In this document: positions 5,197-6,868 of the stretch, piece after piece
How positions within the stretch are numbered: position 1 is the stretch's first letter
Layout: each line of letters opens with the position of its first letter
From: JBECKQ01 sp040235375
GTDB lineage: Bacteria; Planctomycetota; Phycisphaerae; UBA1845
DNA: 6,868 bases
NCBI GenBank assembly: GCA_040235375.1
Contig: JBECKQ010000336.1
Span: 1 to 6,868, forward strand
Reading direction: 5' to 3'
The notes under the pieces: model-generated
What the model was told of the DNA's origin: nothing
The model's database searches: none
Seen by the model: the letters and a program-made list of their open reading frames with translations, nothing else
Made by a program: the position numbers and the translations under genes

Positions 5197-6867
5197 TCAC
5201 TCGTATTCTTCGACGGTCCACTCGAGAATGCCTGCCGAGTAACCCTCCTCCAGTTGCGCCTCCAGCCTCAACGAGCTGGTGCTTACGGGAGAAAACTCGA
5301 CGCGGTTGAACTCATCGCTCTGCGTTCCGAAACGGTCAGCGCCGGGCACTTCCCTCCACGCCTCTCCGTCCCGGTACAGCAGACGCCATGACTTCGGCGG
5401 TCGGCAATGACCGCCTGCCTCTCGATCATCGAACCAGTATACTGCGACGGCACCCACCCGCCACGGTTCGGGGAAATCGTACCGAATCCACTCGCGCGTC
5501 CCCCGATGATCCCACCAGGTGAAGCGGGGTATCTCCCGATCACTTGACGAGGAGGGAGTAACACCGTCTCGCACGGCCTCAATCGTATCGCCGCCATAAC
5601 AATGAGACGCCTTCACGACCATCGCCGCTTCGGGTGTCGGCTCGCACAGGGTGGGGCTCTCCGGCAACCAGACCGCCATCTCGCCCGCTTGCCGGTTCCC
5701 CCAGGCGAAGTAAGGTATGGCGGTGAAGTTCACCGGCTTCGGCGGTATCGACCGCCGGTAGAGTCGGCCGCGCCAACCCGCCGGCGGCGCGCTCGATGCA
5801 TTCCCCTCGACGGTCATGATCCCTCCCAGAAGGTCCGAGCGCCAAACCGCGCGAAGCGATGCATCCCGCGGCAGCGCGAGCGTGTCCACCGCAGCAGCGT
5901 TGTCGGCTGCCTCCACGCAATAAACCAGCGGGCCGCGCTGCAAGGCCACTCGGCCCCGATCCCCCGTCACGCGCGGATGTGCCTCCATTCGCTCGACCGG
6001 CATGGGCAGATCGAGCGTGACGCTGTCCCCCTTCTTCCATTCGCGCCGCAAATGCAGGTAACCTCGGACGACCTCCGGAGCCGTGATCCGCTTGTCGAGA
6101 AGGGCCGCCTGCGGCTTGCGACACCATCCCGGTAGCCGCACGAACAGGTCGAATTCGACCGGCTTCTCCGGCTCGAGCTCGATCTTGACGTTGCCTTCCC
6201 AGGGATATCGCGTCTTCTGCCGAACCACCACGGTCTGTCCGTCGAGCTCGACGCGCGCCCGGCTGCCGACGAAGAGATTGACGTACAAGGCTTGGTCGCG
6301 GACGGCGTAAACGTAACCGCCCAACGACGTCAGCAGGCGGGCGATGTTCGGCGGACAGCACGCGCAGGCGAACCATGGCTGTCGATGATGATCGCCGCGG
6401 CTCGCGAGTGGATTCGTATAGAAGAACCGCTTGCCGTCCAGCGAAATGCCGGCCAGCACCCCGTTGTAGAGCCCCTGCTCGAGAACGTCCGCATACCGCC
6501 CGTCGGCGTGCAGCAGGTTCAGGCGGTGATTCCACATCAGCAAGCCGATCGACGCGCACGTTTCCGCGTAGGCCGATTCGTTGGGAAGGTCGTACGCCTT
6601 CGTAAAACCCTCATTGTGCGAGGAGGGGCCGATGCCGCCCGTTACGTACATCTTGCGACCGAGGATGTCTCCCCACAGATGCCGCAGCGCTTCGTCGTAC
6701 TTCGTGTCGCCGGTCCGGGCGGCCACGTCCGTCATGGCGGAATACATGTAGGTGGCCCGGACGGCGTGACCGACTGCCTGACGTTGCTCGGCGATGGGCA
6801 GGTGATCCTGGCAATACTCGCCATAGAGCTCGCGCCCGTTCGCCCGGCCCCGCTGGTCGAGAAAGAA
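5197..6867 (-). CDS. GH127-type beta-L-arabinofuranosidase, N-terminally cut by the window edge
   Basis: The frame is open to the right edge and 556 residues are visible; the true start lies outside. Numbering from the first visible residue, the conserved (alpha/alpha)6-barrel motifs are AVGHAVRATYMYSAMTDVA (31-49), MYVTGGIG (73-80), NEGF (85-88), YDLPNESAYAETCAS (92-106) and CACCPPN (168-174). In Bifidobacterium HypBA1 the acid/base is E322, the nucleophile C417, and zinc is held by E338, C340, C417 and C418. Here these correspond to E86, C170, E102, C104 and C171; the 16-residue spacing between the two glutamates is identical. By analogy about 235 residues are missing. Beta-sandwich sequence follows, including RLPGW (244-248), RGPLVYCVE (311-319) and IPYFAWGNR (384-392). 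An additional domain (about 412-556) contains SHCYGGDTIEAVRDG, FTWWDHRG and AVYWFDD and resembles a discoidin-like carbohydrate-binding fold. Whether it is exported cannot be seen. Related GH127 enzymes include an aceric-acid hydrolase of rhamnogalacturonan II, and GH146 is similar, so the exact sugar is open. Confidence 0.93.
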   Translation of the reverse strand, partial: FFLDQRGRANGRELYGEYCQDHLPIAEQRQAVGHAVRATYMYSAMTDVAARTGDTKYDEALRHLWGDILGRKMYVTGGIGPSSHNEGFTKAYDLPNESAYAETCASIGLLMWNHRLNLLHADGRYADVLEQGLYNGVLAGISLDGKRFFYTNPLASRGDHHRQPWFACACCPPNIARLLTSLGGYVYAVRDQALYVNLFVGSRARVELDGQTVVVRQKTRYPWEGNVKIELEPEKPVEFDLFVRLPGWCRKPQAALLDKRITAPEVVRGYLHLRREWKKGDSVTLDLPMPVERMEAHPRVTGDRGRVALQRGPLVYCVEAADNAAAVDTLALPRDASLRAVWRSDLLGGIMTVEGNASSAPPAGWRGRLYRRSIPPKPVNFTAIPYFAWGNRQAGEMAVWLPESPTLCEPTPEAAMVVKASHCYGGDTIEAVRDGVTPSSSSDREIPRFTWWDHRGTREWIRYDFPEPWRVGAVAVYWFDDREAGGHCRPPKSWRLLYRDGEAWREVPGADRFGTQSDEFNRVEFSPVSTSSLRLEAQLEEGYSAGILEWTVEEYE

Positions 6868-6868
6868 C

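Noticed and set aside
4133..5242. A 369-codon plus-strand open frame opposite the binding-protein gene
   Set aside because: It lies antisense to a confidently identified YtfQ homologue, is rich in Arg, His and Leu, and shows no recognisable domain. Long antisense frames are expected in GC-rich coding DNA.
5579..6559. A 326-codon minus-strand frame overlapping the GH127 gene
   Set aside because: It is the shifted frame of the GH127 gene, with arginine- and alanine-rich low-complexity translation, while the other frame carries the intact catalytic motifs.

Overview
The window is GC-rich and, as far as it can be read, entirely minus-strand. It holds a sugar uptake and degradation locus read right to left: a glycosidase cut by the right edge (6867-5197), a four-gene ABC transporter (5149-652), and a second, unrecognised gene cut by the left edge (466-1). 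The organism is probably a Gram-negative-type bacterium that degrades plant or algal polysaccharide. The substrate-binding protein is a predicted lipoprotein, and the glycosidase carries an extra C-terminal domain of a style I associate with Planctomycetota, Verrucomicrobiota and similar phyla. That placement rests on impression and no marker gene is present.

The transporter is the clearest part. Binding protein, double ATPase, permease and permease follow in the same order as Escherichia coli ytfQ-ytfR-ytfT-yjfF, the galactofuranose importer, and each protein shares long recognisable motifs with its counterpart. The genes are packed tightly: a 47-base gap after the glycosidase, a 20-base overlap between binding protein and ATPase, a 1-base gap between ATPase and first permease, and a 4-base ATGA overlap between the permeases. 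This implies one translationally coupled operon.

The gene upstream is a GH127-type beta-L-arabinofuranosidase. All five catalytic and zinc-ligand residues known from Bifidobacterium HypBA1 can be placed. A furanosidase next to a furanose-type importer suggests that the system takes up an arabinofuranose- or galactofuranose-containing sugar and that the hydrolase releases or trims it. The sugar itself is not shown by the sequence.

After the last permease there are 185 bases without a gene (467-651), with no convincing terminator, followed by a ribosome binding site and the start of a 155-codon open fragment. It may be the N-terminal part of another glycoside hydrolase, but I do not identify it firmly. 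No regulator, RNA gene, mobile element, CRISPR array or long repeat was seen. The main corrections made here are the start of the last permease (1626, not 1692), the non-ATG starts of the ATPase (TTG) and first permease (GTG), and recovery of both edge-truncated coding regions.
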